DNA from: Moraxella oblonga NBRC 102422
GTDB lineage: Bacteria; Pseudomonadota; Gammaproteobacteria; Pseudomonadales; Moraxellaceae
NCBI RefSeq assembly: GCF_001598275.1
Contig: NZ_BCYQ01000012.1
Coordinates: forward strand, 1-64,000
Length of the DNA stretch: 64,000 nucleotides
Reading direction: 5' to 3'
The notes under the pieces were generated by a model. It saw only the letters and a list, made by a program, of their open reading frames with translations, was not told the DNA's origin and searched no databases. Position numbers and translations under genes: made by a program. Of this stretch, positions 18,395 to 27,879 are shown piece after piece. Numbering within the stretch: position 1 is the stretch's first letter; each line of letters opens with the position of its first letter.

Positions 18395-18634
18395 TTATTT
18401 TACAAATCTCACCACGCCCACAGCTGTCATACTCCCTTCTGTATTTGCTTGGATTTGGGGCAGGTCATCTTTGGTGGGTCGGCGTGCGATGTGCTGACAC
18501 TTGACACACTCAATGTACTCATCAGGCTCTGGGGTGAAAATCTGCACTTGGACAGTGGTGTCAATTTGACCGCAATGGGTGCATTTGACCCCTGCAAGAA
18601 ATTGGCGTTTTGGGCGGTTGGATTGGTATCTCAT
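18395..18634 (-). CDS. YheV-like zinc-ribbon protein
   Basis: A 79-residue protein with two C-x2-C knuckles: K-C-T-H-C-G near residue 19 and E-C-V-K-C-Q-H near residue 43. The pattern and opening R-x-K-R-x-F-x-A-G match the YheV/DUF2387 putative metal-binding family. The frame is open 14 codons further, but ATG 18634 matches the family start. It is 28 bp after a small membrane-protein gene and downstream of prlC. Function of the family is unknown. Confidence 0.8.
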   Translation of the reverse strand: MRYQSNRPKRQFLAGVKCTHCGQIDTTVQVQIFTPEPDEYIECVKCQHIARRPTKDDLPQIQANTEGSMTAVGVVRFVK

Positions 18635-18662
18635 GATGATAAATATACAAAAATTGGTTGGA

Positions 18663-18944
18663 TTAGGCTTGGGCAAATACGGCTATGATGGGCAATACCA
18701 AACCGCCCACACAGAGCATGAGCCACAAGGCAGTTTGGTCGCTAAACTTACGCAGTATGGCAAAATACCCCCACGCATACAGCCCCAAAATCACCGCACC
18801 AATGACCCCGCCCAACAGCCCACCACCATTGATGATGGTTAGTACAAGATTGATGAGGGCAAACCCACCAGCCCAGATGTAGGTGGGTTGATTACTGTTG
18901 TCTTGGGCGTATGCCATAAAAAGCAGAAGTATTAGGGTTGGCAT
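18663..18944 (-). CDS. Small hypothetical membrane protein, three helices
   Basis: A 93-residue protein with hydrophobic segments at about 1-12, 22-60 (probably two helices around a Gly-rich INGGGLLGGVIG turn) and 72-92. AGGA lies before the ATG. It is co-directional with prlC (206 bp upstream) and with the YheV-like gene (28 bp downstream). No family is recognised. Confidence 0.7.
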   Translation of the reverse strand: MPTLILLLFMAYAQDNSNQPTYIWAGGFALINLVLTIINGGGLLGGVIGAVILGLYAWGYFAILRKFSDQTALWLMLCVGGLVLPIIAVFAQA

Positions 18945-19150
18945 AATTCAATCCTTGTGGGGGTGTTGATGTGATTTTAGCCCCAATTTGCCGTTGGTGC
19001 AATCATTAGATTTCTTGCAAAACTATGATTTTTTAGTTTTTAAAAATTTAAAGTTCAATAAAATCAAGGGTTATGAACGACAATTTTCGTATTTTGCAAG
19101 CACCCATGTTGCACAGCCAGTACTTTACAAATAGGTTATTTGATAAAATG

Positions 19151-21253
19151 CTATTTGACAAAGCCACTATGGCGAAGCAGGGCATCTATATTTGCCCCAC
19201 GCCCCATAAAACTCTCAAAGCTGTCTTTGGCAGGACGTGAGCCACCCATTTGTAAAATCTCGCTTTTAAATCGCTCACCTGTGGCAGGGTCAAACACGCC
19301 ATGTTGGTCAAGGTTTGGGTTTGTTTCAAATTTACCAAAAGCGTCCGCCGACAATAGTTCCGCCCATTTGTACGAATAATAACCAGAAGCATATCCGCCA
19401 GCGAAAATGTGGCTAAATGTGTTGGCAAAGCGGTTGTTGGCAGGTGGTGTGATGACGGCAATCTCGGAGCGAACTTCGTTTTGCATGGCTAAAATGTCCT
19501 CATAAGTGCCCAACGCTTGCCCATGCACCCGCAAATCAAACAGCCCAAACTCGATTTGGCGGAGGGTTTGTAGTCCGCTTTGGAAGTTTTTGGCATTGAC
19601 AAGGGCGGTCAGCTTATCCTCTGGCAACGGCTCGCCTGTATGGACGTGGCGACTGATGAGTTTGATGCCATCTTTATCAATGGCAAAGTTTTCCATAAAC
19701 TGACTGGGTAGCTCCACAGCGTCCCATTCTACACCACTAATACCAGCAACATCGCTTAGGGTGATTTTGGTCAAAAGATGGTGCAAGCCATGCCCAAACT
19801 CATGAAACAGTGTGGTAACTTCATCAAAGGTCAAAAGGCTTGGCAACTCACCCACCGCAGGCGAAAAGTTGCCCACAATAAAGCCGACAGGGAGCTGTTC
19901 AGTCTTACTATCCTTATGCTTTTCTTGAAAGCCAGACAGCCACGCCCCACCTCGTTTGCCTGTGCGAGCAAACAAATCCAGATACAGCCCACCGATGAGC
20001 TTGTCATTTTCATGCAATTCAAAAAACTGCACCTCATCATGCCAGCGTGGTACTTCGCCTGTGCGTTCTTTAAATGTAACACCAAAGAGTTTGCCAATAA
20101 TCTCAAACAAACCGCCCAGCACCACAGGCAAAGGAAAATAAGGGCGAAGCTCATCGCTGTTTAGGTTGTATTTTTCTAGGCGGATTTTTTCGGACAAATA
20201 GGGTATGTCCCATGGCTTAACTTTATCCATGCCCAAAGTTTTGCCCAAAATCTGCAAATCAGCAAGGTCGGCTTTGGCAAAGGGGGTGGCATGACTGGCA
20301 AGATTTTTTAAAAAGTCTGCCACCTCGTCTTTGTCGTTTGCCATTTTGGTGGCAAGCGACACTTGTGTATAATCATCAAACCCAAGCAGTTTGGCTTTTT
20401 CTTGACGCAGTGCAAGAATCTGGCTCATGATGGGGCCATTATCAAAGCCTTTGCCTGCCTCATAAGTACACTCACTGCTGGCACGGGTGTTGTAGGCATG
20501 ATAGAGTGTCTCACGCAAAGCACGGTCATCGGCATACTGCATGACTGCCAGATACATTGGCACATCAAGCGTGGCGACATAGTCGGTGGCAAGAACGGTG
20601 TTTGGGTGGGTTTGTTTGTAGTTGTCGCCTGCTGATTTTAAGAGTGCAAGCCCACTATCGGTCAAGCCTGATAACTGCTCTTGGGTCAGTGGCAGGGCAA
20701 AGGCGGTCGTTGCATCTAGGACATTGTCAGAGAACTTGGCAGAGAGTGTGGATAATTGTGATGAAATGTCAGCAAAACGGCTTTTTTTGTCGTCATCAAG
20801 TGCCACACCAGAGAGGGTAAAGCCTTGTAGGGCAAGCTCCACCGCTCGGCGTGTGGCAGTATCCGCACCCAGCGTGTCAAAATTATCGGCAATGAGTTTA
20901 TAAAGCTGATATAAGGGTAGCGACTGCCCTGTTTTGGTGGAAAAGGCAGACAAAGCAGGCAAAACCTCATGATGACTACTGCGAATGTCAGTGCTAGATA
21001 CCACGCTGTTGAGGTGGGAGAGTACGCCAAAACTGCGATTTAACTGTAAATTCAAGCGGTTAAACTGCTGGATAACATCAAGAGCAACCTTTGGGTCATC
21101 TGTGGTGGGCAAATTGTCCAAAAATTCACTGGCGTTTTTTAAATCCGCCTCCACCAATGCTTTTGGGGTATTTGCGTCTGTTTTATGAAAATCCACCAAA
21201 TGCAGGCGAGGGTCAAAGGCAGAGTGTGTAAAATTGATGTTCAAATCGGTCAT
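19151..21253 (-). CDS. prlC: Oligopeptidase A, M3 metallopeptidase
   Basis: A 700-residue cytoplasmic zinc endopeptidase that degrades oligopeptides, including cleaved signal peptides. The zinc motif H-E-F-G-H is at residues 484-488, with the downstream helix containing the third ligand Glu following in the usual place (W-D-A-V-E-L-P-S-Q-F-M-E-N). Length is normal for the family. The frame is open 27 codons upstream, but ATG 21253 (MTDLNINF) fits the family and has GGA upstream. It is divergent from the EEP-family nuclease gene, sharing an 89-bp promoter region. Confidence 0.95.
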   Translation of the reverse strand: MTDLNINFTHSAFDPRLHLVDFHKTDANTPKALVEADLKNASEFLDNLPTTDDPKVALDVIQQFNRLNLQLNRSFGVLSHLNSVVSSTDIRSSHHEVLPALSAFSTKTGQSLPLYQLYKLIADNFDTLGADTATRRAVELALQGFTLSGVALDDDKKSRFADISSQLSTLSAKFSDNVLDATTAFALPLTQEQLSGLTDSGLALLKSAGDNYKQTHPNTVLATDYVATLDVPMYLAVMQYADDRALRETLYHAYNTRASSECTYEAGKGFDNGPIMSQILALRQEKAKLLGFDDYTQVSLATKMANDKDEVADFLKNLASHATPFAKADLADLQILGKTLGMDKVKPWDIPYLSEKIRLEKYNLNSDELRPYFPLPVVLGGLFEIIGKLFGVTFKERTGEVPRWHDEVQFFELHENDKLIGGLYLDLFARTGKRGGAWLSGFQEKHKDSKTEQLPVGFIVGNFSPAVGELPSLLTFDEVTTLFHEFGHGLHHLLTKITLSDVAGISGVEWDAVELPSQFMENFAIDKDGIKLISRHVHTGEPLPEDKLTALVNAKNFQSGLQTLRQIEFGLFDLRVHGQALGTYEDILAMQNEVRSEIAVITPPANNRFANTFSHIFAGGYASGYYSYKWAELLSADAFGKFETNPNLDQHGVFDPATGERFKSEILQMGGSRPAKDSFESFMGRGANIDALLRHSGFVK

Positions 21254-21342
21254 GGTTTTTTCCAAATATTTCAATGATTTTGGGGTATAATAAGGATAAT
21301 TGCTAAGTTTTGCAAGTTTATTATAAATATTCAATTTTTATC

Positions 21343-22110
21343 ATGACCCCCATTAACATCGTTTCTTATAATATCCATAAAGGCATGTCGCCCCTAAACC
21401 GCCGACCGATTTTACATGAGTTGGCACGCTCTTTGTCTGCCTTACCCATTGATGTTTTGTGCCTACAAGAGGTGCAAGGCAAAAACCTCAAACGAGAACT
21501 TGCCTTTAACGAGTACCCAAACCACCCACAACATGAATGGTTTGGCGAGTATCTGTCATTATCCAGCAGTTATGGAGCCAATGTCTATTATCCACACGGC
21601 AATCACGGCAATGCCACATTATCACGCCACCGCCTTGACCCCAAGCATAATGTAAACATTACAGTAAGCCATCTAGAAAAACGAGGCGTGTTACACAGCG
21701 AGATTTATCCTGCTGATTGGGGTGTGCCTGTGGTGGTGCTAAATGCCCATCTGAATCTATTTGAAAAAGACCGCACCAAGCAATACACCGCCATCAAAGA
21801 CTATATCAATAGCGACATTGACAAAGACAAGCCCCTTATTTTGGCAGGGGATTTTAACGATTGGACAAAAAACTCTTATGAGGTGATGGCAGATTTAGGC
21901 TTAAAAGAAGTCTTTTTTGACAAATATGGTCAATACCCCAAAACTTTCCCCGCCAAATTCCCCCTACTTAGCCTTGACCGCATTTATGTGCGACATCTGT
22001 CGGTATTATCCGCCCAAGTCTATAAAGGTATGGCGTGGGCGGATTTATCTGATCATTTGCCGATAGGGGCGAGGGTGGTTTTGGATAACTCATATAAGAA
22101 AATACCATGA
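21343..22110 (+). CDS. Endonuclease/exonuclease/phosphatase family protein
   Basis: A 255-residue protein of the Mg-dependent EEP fold (DNase I / exonuclease III / phosphodiesterase superfamily). Visible motifs are S-Y-N-I-H-K-G near the N-terminus, the catalytic L-C-L-Q-E-V, G-D-F-N-D-W near residue 172, and the terminal S-D-H-L-P-I. No signal peptide is present, so it is cytoplasmic. Substrate (DNA, RNA or a phosphodiester lipid) cannot be told. ATG 21343 is chosen over an upstream TTG. It overlaps the next gene by ATGA. Confidence 0.85.
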   Translation: MTPINIVSYNIHKGMSPLNRRPILHELARSLSALPIDVLCLQEVQGKNLKRELAFNEYPNHPQHEWFGEYLSLSSSYGANVYYPHGNHGNATLSRHRLDPKHNVNITVSHLEKRGVLHSEIYPADWGVPVVVLNAHLNLFEKDRTKQYTAIKDYINSDIDKDKPLILAGDFNDWTKNSYEVMADLGLKEVFFDKYGQYPKTFPAKFPLLSLDRIYVRHLSVLSAQVYKGMAWADLSDHLPIGARVVLDNSYKKIP

Positions 22111-22703
22111 ATGATGTTGTTATTTTAACTCGTGATAATTTTGACGAAGTTTTAACCCAAATCAAAAATTGTGATAATCCAGAAAATTTACCGATTATCC
22201 AAACCAACCTTGTCCGCCCAATAATGACTTTTCGGTTATTTTGGTTTTTGATGGTTGTTATGGGTGGTCTGTTTGTTTTATTATCCAATCTGATACAAGG
22301 GCATTTTGATATTTTTATTATTGTATTTTTTATAATATGGTTTTCTATATCGGGTTTATTTTTAACTTTTGAAATTAAAAATTATAAAATAAAAGCCTTT
22401 TGGGATAAAACAACCGATAATTTTTATTGTCAATTAACACCAGAATATTTTATTTATCGTTTCAATGATAATGAAATAAAGTTGGCTTGGCAAAAAATAT
22501 TTGAGATTTCTTATGTGCGTGGTAGTCAAAATACCCAAAGACATTTATTGATTACGCCAAGAGCAGATGATATTCGTATTTATGACAGTCATACTTTTTT
22601 GGAAATTAAGTCTTTGGTGGAATTATTTAGGAATTATCATCATAAAATTTGTCCACCAAATCCACAAATTCCCCCTGTTTCTCTGTTTGGCTTTAAACTT
22701 TAA
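22107..22703 (+). CDS. Hypothetical two-helix membrane protein, 198 aa
   Basis: A 198-residue AT-rich gene overlapping the EEP gene by four bases (ATGA), so translation is probably coupled. Two membrane helices lie at about 45-65 and 68-90. They are followed by a roughly 100-residue strand-rich cytoplasmic domain with a W-Q-K-I-F-E-I motif and a C-terminal helix. This is the same general layout as the paralogous pair at 38549 and 39126. No family name can be given. It is inserted between the nuclease and gltX. Confidence 0.75.
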   Translation: MNDVVILTRDNFDEVLTQIKNCDNPENLPIIQTNLVRPIMTFRLFWFLMVVMGGLFVLLSNLIQGHFDIFIIVFFIIWFSISGLFLTFEIKNYKIKAFWDKTTDNFYCQLTPEYFIYRFNDNEIKLAWQKIFEISYVRGSQNTQRHLLITPRADDIRIYDSHTFLEIKSLVELFRNYHHKICPPNPQIPPVSLFGFKL

Positions 22704-22760
22704 ATTACAAAAAAATTACGCTATAATACCCCAATTTCCCAATTTAAAAAGAGAACCCCT

Positions 22761-24266
22761 ATGCCCTTCCCCAAAGTCCGCACTCGTATCGCCCCAAGCC
22801 CCACAGGTTTTCCCCACGTTGGCACAGCTTATATTGCCCTTTTTAATATGGTGTTTGCCAAATCACAGGGCGGTGAGTTTATCCTGCGTATTGAAGACAC
22901 CGACCAAGTCCGTAGTACCGCCCAATCCGAACAGATGATTTTGGACGCCCTAAAATGGGCAGGCTTAGAGTGGAGCGAAGGTCCTGATGTCGGTGGGCAG
23001 TTTGCCCCTTATCGCCAAAGCGAACGCCGTGAGATTTACCAAAAGTATGCCAACGAACTTCTTGACAAAGGACACGCCTTTCGCTGTTTTTGTACGCCTG
23101 ATGAGCTAGACCAAATGCGTAAAGAGCAAGAAGCACAAGGCTTGGCGGTCAAATATGACGGACGATACGCCAATCTTTCCCGTGAAGAGAGTGATCAACT
23201 TGCCAAAAGCGGTAAGCCCTTTGTCATTAGAATGCGTGTGCCGCAAACAGGTGTCTGCACCTTTAATGATATGCTAAGGGGTGAGATTAGTATCCCTTGG
23301 GAAAGTGTGGATATGCAGGTTTTGTTAAAGACGGACGGTCTGCCCACCTATCATCTTGCCAATGTTGTGGACGACCATTTAATGCAAATTTCCCATATCA
23401 TCAGAGGCGAAGAGTGGATTAACTCCGCTCCCAAACACAAACTTTTGTACGAATATTTTGGTTGGGAAATGCCCGCCCTATGTCATATGCCTCTACTTCG
23501 TAACCCCGACAAGTCCAAACTCTCCAAACGCAAAAACCCCACTTCTATCACCTATTATCGGGACGCAGGGGTATTGCCACAGGCACTGCTCAATTATCTG
23601 GGGCGTATGGGATATAGCTTGCCAAGCGAGCAGGAGATATTTAGCCTAAATGAAATGATTGAGACTTTTGATATTCAGAGAATTTCATTGGGTGGACCGA
23701 TTTTTGATATTGAAAAGCTCTACTGGCTAAATGGCGAATATATCAGAAAAATGAGTGCCGATGAGCTAAAAAATACCATTTTGGCTTGGGCATTTGACAA
23801 TGACAAATTAACCAATATCGCTAAGGCAATTCAGCCTCGTATCAATACTTTGACCGATGCGGTGAATTGGGCGGGCTTTTATTTTCAAAACTTGCCAAAT
23901 ATTACGGCTGATGATTTTGCTCATAAATCTTTGGATAATGAAAAGCTCTTGGAAATTTTACAAATCGCCACTTGGCAATTAGAAAGTTTGCCTGTATGGA
24001 GCGAAGAAAATATCTATAAAACTTTAAAAGGTTTGTCCGCTCATTTTGAAGTCAAATTAAAAGACTTTATGCAACCCTTCTTTATCGCTATTGCAGGGTC
24101 GTCAAGCTCCACGCCTGTGATGAATTCCATGTATGTCATTGGGGCAGATATGACTTTGGCAAGACTTCGCCATGCCATTGAAGTTTTGGGCGGACTTGGC
24201 AAAAAGAAACTTAAAAAGCTAGAAGAAGTCAATAAATCTTTGCCTAATTTTTTAAATCAAGAATAA
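22761..24266 (+). CDS. gltX: Glutamate-tRNA ligase
   Basis: A 501-residue class I aminoacyl-tRNA synthetase that charges tRNA-Glu. The HIGH-type motif is [11 protein letters not shown] and the KMSKS-type motif is K-L-S-K-R, both at family positions. The C-terminal anticodon-binding domain is complete. An AAGAGA ribosome site precedes the ATG. It ends in a clear terminator. Its substrate tRNA-Glu gene lies 700 bp downstream. Confidence 0.97.
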   Translation: MPFPKVRTRIAPSPTGFPHVGTAYIALFNMVFAKSQGGEFILRIEDTDQVRSTAQSEQMILDALKWAGLEWSEGPDVGGQFAPYRQSERREIYQKYANELLDKGHAFRCFCTPDELDQMRKEQEAQGLAVKYDGRYANLSREESDQLAKSGKPFVIRMRVPQTGVCTFNDMLRGEISIPWESVDMQVLLKTDGLPTYHLANVVDDHLMQISHIIRGEEWINSAPKHKLLYEYFGWEMPALCHMPLLRNPDKSKLSKRKNPTSITYYRDAGVLPQALLNYLGRMGYSLPSEQEIFSLNEMIETFDIQRISLGGPIFDIEKLYWLNGEYIRKMSADELKNTILAWAFDNDKLTNIAKAIQPRINTLTDAVNWAGFYFQNLPNITADDFAHKSLDNEKLLEILQIATWQLESLPVWSEENIYKTLKGLSAHFEVKLKDFMQPFFIAIAGSSSSTPVMNSMYVIGADMTLARLRHAIEVLGGLGKKKLKKLEEVNKSLPNFLNQE

Positions 24267-24270
24267 TCCT

Positions 24271-24302
24271 AAAAAACCGATGATTTTAATTATCGGTTTT
24301 TT
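24271..24302 (+). terminator. gltX terminator
   Basis: AAAAAACCGAT / ATCGGTTTTTT stem with a 10-nt AT-rich loop. Confidence 0.85.
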
Positions 24303-24362
24303 GTTGTGTTTTTCTTTAAAATGTGCAATACTTTTTGATGTATCAATACCGGCAGACAACCC

Positions 24363-24722
24363 ATGTTAGACAAACAAAATTTAACCAACGAAACCATCAA
24401 AGCCCATGATTTTTTGGCGGATATGTACCAAGATGACTATTATCCAAGTCATTTGGTTGCCAAGATTGAACAGATTTTATTACAGCTGTGTGTGGACATA
24501 GAGACACACAAGCCAACCAGTGTTGCCGAGTTTTGCAAGTATTCGCACCCTGCGGTAGAAAAAATCAACGACCTAGAAGATGAGTTTGATGAGCATGACA
24601 GCGAGCTTGAAACGGTGGCTCGTGAATGTATGGGTGAGAACTTTGCCATCATCGCACAGGCGTATGGGCTGACTCTGACAGGCGATGACCTTGAAGAAAT
24701 CATTGCCCCTCGTGAATGGTGA
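24363..24722 (+). CDS. DUF5713-like small acidic protein
   Basis: A 119-residue acidic protein with D-M-Y-x-D-D-Y-Y-P near residue 20, a K-I-N-D-L-E-D-E-F segment, A-R-E-C-x-x-E-N-F-A and a terminal E-E-I-I-A-P-R-E-W. These match the DUF5713 family as I recall it. No signal or membrane helix. Function is unknown. It is a single gene between gltX and the tRNA unit. Confidence 0.8.
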   Translation: MLDKQNLTNETIKAHDFLADMYQDDYYPSHLVAKIEQILLQLCVDIETHKPTSVAEFCKYSHPAVEKINDLEDEFDEHDSELETVARECMGENFAIIAQAYGLTLTGDDLEEIIAPREW

Positions 24723-24781
24723 TTTTAATTTTAATAAAATCAAAGTTTTACAAGATTTTTATTAAATTTTAAAATTTTTTC

Positions 24782-24810
24782 TTGACACCTTGTCTCTCTC
24801 CTTATATAAT
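24782..24810 (+). promoter_or_regulatory. Consensus sigma70 promoter for tRNA operon
   Basis: Perfect TTGACA and perfect TATAAT separated by 17 nt. A GC-rich discriminator (ACGCCC) follows, as is typical of stringently controlled stable-RNA promoters. Transcription would start near 24817, about 10 nt before the tRNA-Ala. Confidence 0.85.
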
Positions 24811-24826
24811 ACGCCCACCTTGACAC

Positions 24827-24902
24827 GGGGATATAGCTCAGTTGGTAGAGCGCTACAATGGCATTGTAGAGGTCAGCGGTTCGATCCCGCTTATCTCCAC
24901 CA
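24827..24902 (+). tRNA. tRNA-Ala (GGC anticodon)
   Basis: A 76-nt cloverleaf: acceptor GGGGATA/TATCTCC (one G-U), D-arm AGCTCAGTTGGTAGAGC, anticodon stem CTACA/TGTAG with loop ATGGCAT (anticodon GGC), T-arm with GGTTCGATCCC, discriminator A and an encoded CCA. Confidence 0.95.
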
Positions 24903-24972
24903 AATTTTAGGATTTGGTTGTTGAGAAACACAAGTTTCCTAGGCAAATATTACTTGTGTTAAGTTTTAAAAC

Positions 24973-25048
24973 GCTCCATTCGTCTAGAGGCCTAGGACAT
25001 CGCCCTTTCACGGCGGTAACAGGGGTTCGAATCCCCTATGGAGTGCCA
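24973..25048 (+). tRNA. tRNA-Glu (TTC anticodon)
   Basis: A 76-nt cloverleaf: acceptor GCTCCAT/ATGGAGT (one G-U), anticodon stem TCGCC/GGCGG with loop CTTTCAC (anticodon TTC), T-loop GGTTCGAATCC, discriminator G and an encoded CCA. It lies 70 bp after tRNA-Ala and is probably on the same transcript. Confidence 0.95.
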
Positions 25049-25054
25049 TATTTT

Positions 25055-25085
25055 AAACCCCCAAGTAATCTACTTGGGGGTTTTT
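25055..25085 (+). terminator. tRNA operon terminator
   Basis: AAACCCCCAAGTA / TACTTGGGGGTTT stem with a 3-nt ATC loop followed by five Ts; immediately after tRNA-Glu. Confidence 0.9.
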
Positions 25086-25171
25086 GCTTGTACGGGTTTG
25101 GGGTTGATGAGGGTGTTTTGTTTGGAGATTTATGTTACTATATCACTCTCATGTTTTTAAGGAAAATCATC

Positions 25172-26854
25172 ATGACCCACCTAACAGATGCTCAAATCGC
25201 CCAATCAGCACGCCTTGCCCCCATTGCCGATATTGGCAAAAAACTTGGCATTACGCCCAATGACCTAATCCCCTATGGACATACCAAAGCCAAGATTGAG
25301 CCTACTGTTTTGGACGCTTTGCCCAACAAAAATGGCAAATTGATTTTGGTAACTGCCATCAACCCCACACCAGCAGGCGAGGGCAAAACAACTGTTACCA
25401 TTGGGCTTGCCGATGCCCTAAATCAAGTTGCCAAAGACAAAACAATCATCGTTGCCATTCGTGAACCGTCTTTGGGACCTGTGTTTGGGGTCAAGGGCGG
25501 TGCAGCAGGCGGTGGATACGCCCAAGTTGTGCCGATGGAGGACATTAACTTGCACTTTACAGGCGATTTTCACGCCATCGGTGCAGCAAACAATCTACTG
25601 GCGGCGATGATTGACAACCACATTTATCAAGGCAATGAGCTTGACATTGACCCAAATCGTGTCTTGTGGCGGCGAGCGGTGGATATGAATGACCGCCAGC
25701 TACGCCATATCACCTCAGGGCAAGGCAAAAAAGTGGACGGTGTAGAGCGTGCAGACGGCTTTGATATTACGGTGGCAAGCGAGGTGATGGCGTGCTTTTG
25801 TTTGGCAAGCGATTTGGACGATTTAAAAGAACGGCTTGGTAATATTTTGGTTGCTTATACCACCCAGAATAAGCCCATTTTTGCCAAAGATATCAAGGCA
25901 AATGGGGCAATCACTGCACTTTTAAAGGATGCCATTAAGCCCAATTTGGTGCAAACGCTTGCCCACACCCCAGCCATCGTACACGGTGGACCTTTTGCCA
26001 ACATCGCTCACGGCTGTAATTCGGTCATCGCCACCAAAATGGCATTGCATTTGGGCGATTTTGTGGTGACCGAGGCAGGGTTTGGGGCGGATTTGGGGGC
26101 GGAAAAATTTTGCGACATCAAATGCCGTTTGTCAGACATCGCCCCAAGTGCGTGCGTGATTGTCGCCACTGTGCGAGCCTTAAAATACAATGGCGGTGTT
26201 GCCAAAGACGATTTGAAACTTGAAAATGTACAGGCACTCAAAGACGGCTTGCCAAACCTTTTAAAACACATTGACAATATGCAAACGGTGTTTGGCTTGC
26301 CGTGCGTGGTGGCGTTAAACCGCTTTGTATCCGATAGCGATGATGAGCTTAACGAAGTGATTAGGGCGTGTGAAAATATCGGTGCGTCCGTTGCTTTGTG
26401 TGAGGTGTGGGAAAAGGGCGGTGCTGGCGGTGTAGAGCTTGCCCAAAAAGTCTTGGAGGCGATGGATAAACCGTCTGAATTTAAATTTTGCTATGAGCGT
26501 GATTTGCCAGTGGAAGACAAAATTGGTACGCTTGCTAACCGCATTTATGGGGCAAGGGGTGTGATATTGTCGGACAAAGCCAAACAGTCGCTTGATGATT
26601 TGAGAACAAGTGGGCTAACGATTGATGATTTGCCCATTTGTATGGCAAAAACGCAGTATTCGTTTTCGGACGATGCCAAAAAACTTGGCGTGCCAACAGA
26701 CTTTGACATCACAGTACAAGACATTACCCTATCAAATGGGGCGGGATTTTTGGTGGTGATTTGTGGGGCGATAATGAAAATGCCAGGGCTTCCCAAAGTA
26801 CCATCTGCCCAAAATATTGATGTAGTGGACGGGCAGATTGTTGGGCTGTTTTGA
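25172..26854 (+). CDS. fhs: Formate-tetrahydrofolate ligase
   Basis: A 560-residue cytoplasmic enzyme that makes 10-formyl-tetrahydrofolate from formate, ATP and THF. The ATP-binding T-P-A-G-E-G-K-T-T motif is near residue 65. Conserved family stretches follow: [20 protein letters not shown] and D-I-N-L-H-F-T-G-D-x-H-A-I. AAGGA precedes the ATG at 25172. The frame is open much further upstream, but that part runs through tRNA-Glu and is spurious. One-carbon products feed purine synthesis and, through folate, the thyA/folA genes further along. Confidence 0.96.
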   Translation: MTHLTDAQIAQSARLAPIADIGKKLGITPNDLIPYGHTKAKIEPTVLDALPNKNGKLILVTAINPTPAGEGKTTVTIGLADALNQVAKDKTIIVAIREPSLGPVFGVKGGAAGGGYAQVVPMEDINLHFTGDFHAIGAANNLLAAMIDNHIYQGNELDIDPNRVLWRRAVDMNDRQLRHITSGQGKKVDGVERADGFDITVASEVMACFCLASDLDDLKERLGNILVAYTTQNKPIFAKDIKANGAITALLKDAIKPNLVQTLAHTPAIVHGGPFANIAHGCNSVIATKMALHLGDFVVTEAGFGADLGAEKFCDIKCRLSDIAPSACVIVATVRALKYNGGVAKDDLKLENVQALKDGLPNLLKHIDNMQTVFGLPCVVALNRFVSDSDDELNEVIRACENIGASVALCEVWEKGGAGGVELAQKVLEAMDKPSEFKFCYERDLPVEDKIGTLANRIYGARGVILSDKAKQSLDDLRTSGLTIDDLPICMAKTQYSFSDDAKKLGVPTDFDITVQDITLSNGAGFLVVICGAIMKMPGLPKVPSAQNIDVVDGQIVGLF

Positions 26855-26866
26855 TTGTTTAATCAA

Positions 26867-26896
26867 TAAAAATGGCAAAGGGTTTTTGCCATTTTT
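26867..26896 (+). terminator. fhs terminator
   Basis: AAAAATGGCAAA / TTTGCCATTTTT stem with a short loop of G and T. It ends only 6 bp before the start codon of the next gene. Confidence 0.75.
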
Positions 26897-26902
26897 ATAT
26901 TG

Positions 26903-27679
26903 ATGATGTTTATTATGATTGGTTTGAATAAAATCACCACACACTTAGATAAGATTTTTGATTGCTATGCTATTATCGCATTGGTGGTTGGATTTTTTAT
27001 ATTTGGCTGGATGGTTTTGTTATTTTTTGTATTTTTTATGCTTATTTCTTTTGATGTTCATAAAAAAAATCAAAAGAAAATTGGTAAAAATGTTATTATA
27101 TTAATTATATTATTTTTAGGCGTATTTTTATTTGGTTTTTATCAAGATATTAAAAAGCATTCAAACATTATTTATAAAAAAGAAAATTTATATAAAATAG
27201 AAGGTACAATCCCAAAGAAACCTACCCGTGTCGCTATTGGACGAACTCATGAGTATTTTTTGACACTTGATAACAAACATTTTTATTGTGGTGATGATAA
27301 AAGGCGACATGCGTGCCAATTGATGTACGAATACTACGGTAAAAATGCCACCATTTATTATCAATATGGAAACAATCATCATCGGGCGTATGAGATTATA
27401 ACAGATGATAAGGTGATTTACTCATTTTGTGAGCAGGTGGATTATTTCATAAAAAAGCAAACGATAGCAAAAAGAAAGTTTATTTATTTTGGTGTTTTAT
27501 ATGTCATGCCACTATTATTATTTATTTTTCTGATAAAATTACATAATCATCAAGTTAAATACGAAATTAGTTTTCATCAAGAATTGATAGCCAAAGATAT
27601 TGATGATTGGCTTGGATTTGGTGTATTGTGTGCTTTTTTGGTTGTGTTGGCGTTTGGTTATTATTTACTAAAATTTTAA
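26903..27679 (+). CDS. Membrane protein of C-x7/8-C 'ATIYYQ' family, member 1
   Basis: A 258-residue AT-rich protein. Two or three membrane helices occupy residues 20-75. A central extracytoplasmic-looking domain (about 85-175) follows, then two further helices near 190-210 and 235-255. The central domain contains L-Y-K-I-E-G-T-I-P, a F-Y-C-x8-C pair, and Y-G-K-N-A-T-I-Y-Y-Q. The proteins at 47371 and 48208 share these features in the same order, so the three are paralogues. ATGs at 26903, 26906 and 26915 are all possible; none has a ribosome site, and the fhs terminator ends just before. Function unknown. Confidence 0.75.
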   Translation: MMFIMIGLNKITTHLDKIFDCYAIIALVVGFFIFGWMVLLFFVFFMLISFDVHKKNQKKIGKNVIILIILFLGVFLFGFYQDIKKHSNIIYKKENLYKIEGTIPKKPTRVAIGRTHEYFLTLDNKHFYCGDDKRRHACQLMYEYYGKNATIYYQYGNNHHRAYEIITDDKVIYSFCEQVDYFIKKQTIAKRKFIYFGVLYVMPLLLFIFLIKLHNHQVKYEISFHQELIAKDIDDWLGFGVLCAFLVVLAFGYYLLKF

Positions 27680-27716
27680 AATCTCATCGTTTTTATTTTT
27701 TAAAATTGTTATAATA

Positions 27717-27836
27717 AACTTCCTGCAAAACTCAAAAACAAGGAAAACCGTTCGTGGTGAGCTTGTCGAACCGCCACTGTTTTCCTACCCGCAGGCAAGC
27801 TCAGGGTGAACGGAAAACCTAGTTTTGCAGGAAGTC
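27717..27836. repeat. Palindromic intergenic repeat, copy 2, with perfect 15-bp ends
   Basis: A 118-bp unit (27718-27835) bounded by ACTTCCTGCAAAACT and its exact inverse complement. The core has GTTCGTGGTGAGCTTGTCGA and inverse CAAGCTCAGGGTGAACGG, as in copy 1. TAATA lies one base outside each end (27712-27716 and 27837-27841), which may be a target-site duplication, though AT-rich flanks make chance possible. Confidence 0.75.
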
Positions 27837-27879
27837 TAATACCATATTTATTCAAAAGTCATCAACTTAACGGACACAC

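Noticed and set aside
24740-24946. 68-codon minus-strand frame across tRNA-Ala
   Set aside because: It is the antisense of the tRNA. Peptides of the type K-R-D-R-T-A-D-L-Y-N-A are a well-known spurious annotation caused by tRNA genes.
24914-25171. Long N-terminal extension of fhs
   Set aside because: The extension runs through tRNA-Glu and its terminator. The ATG at 25172 has a ribosome site and matches the family start.
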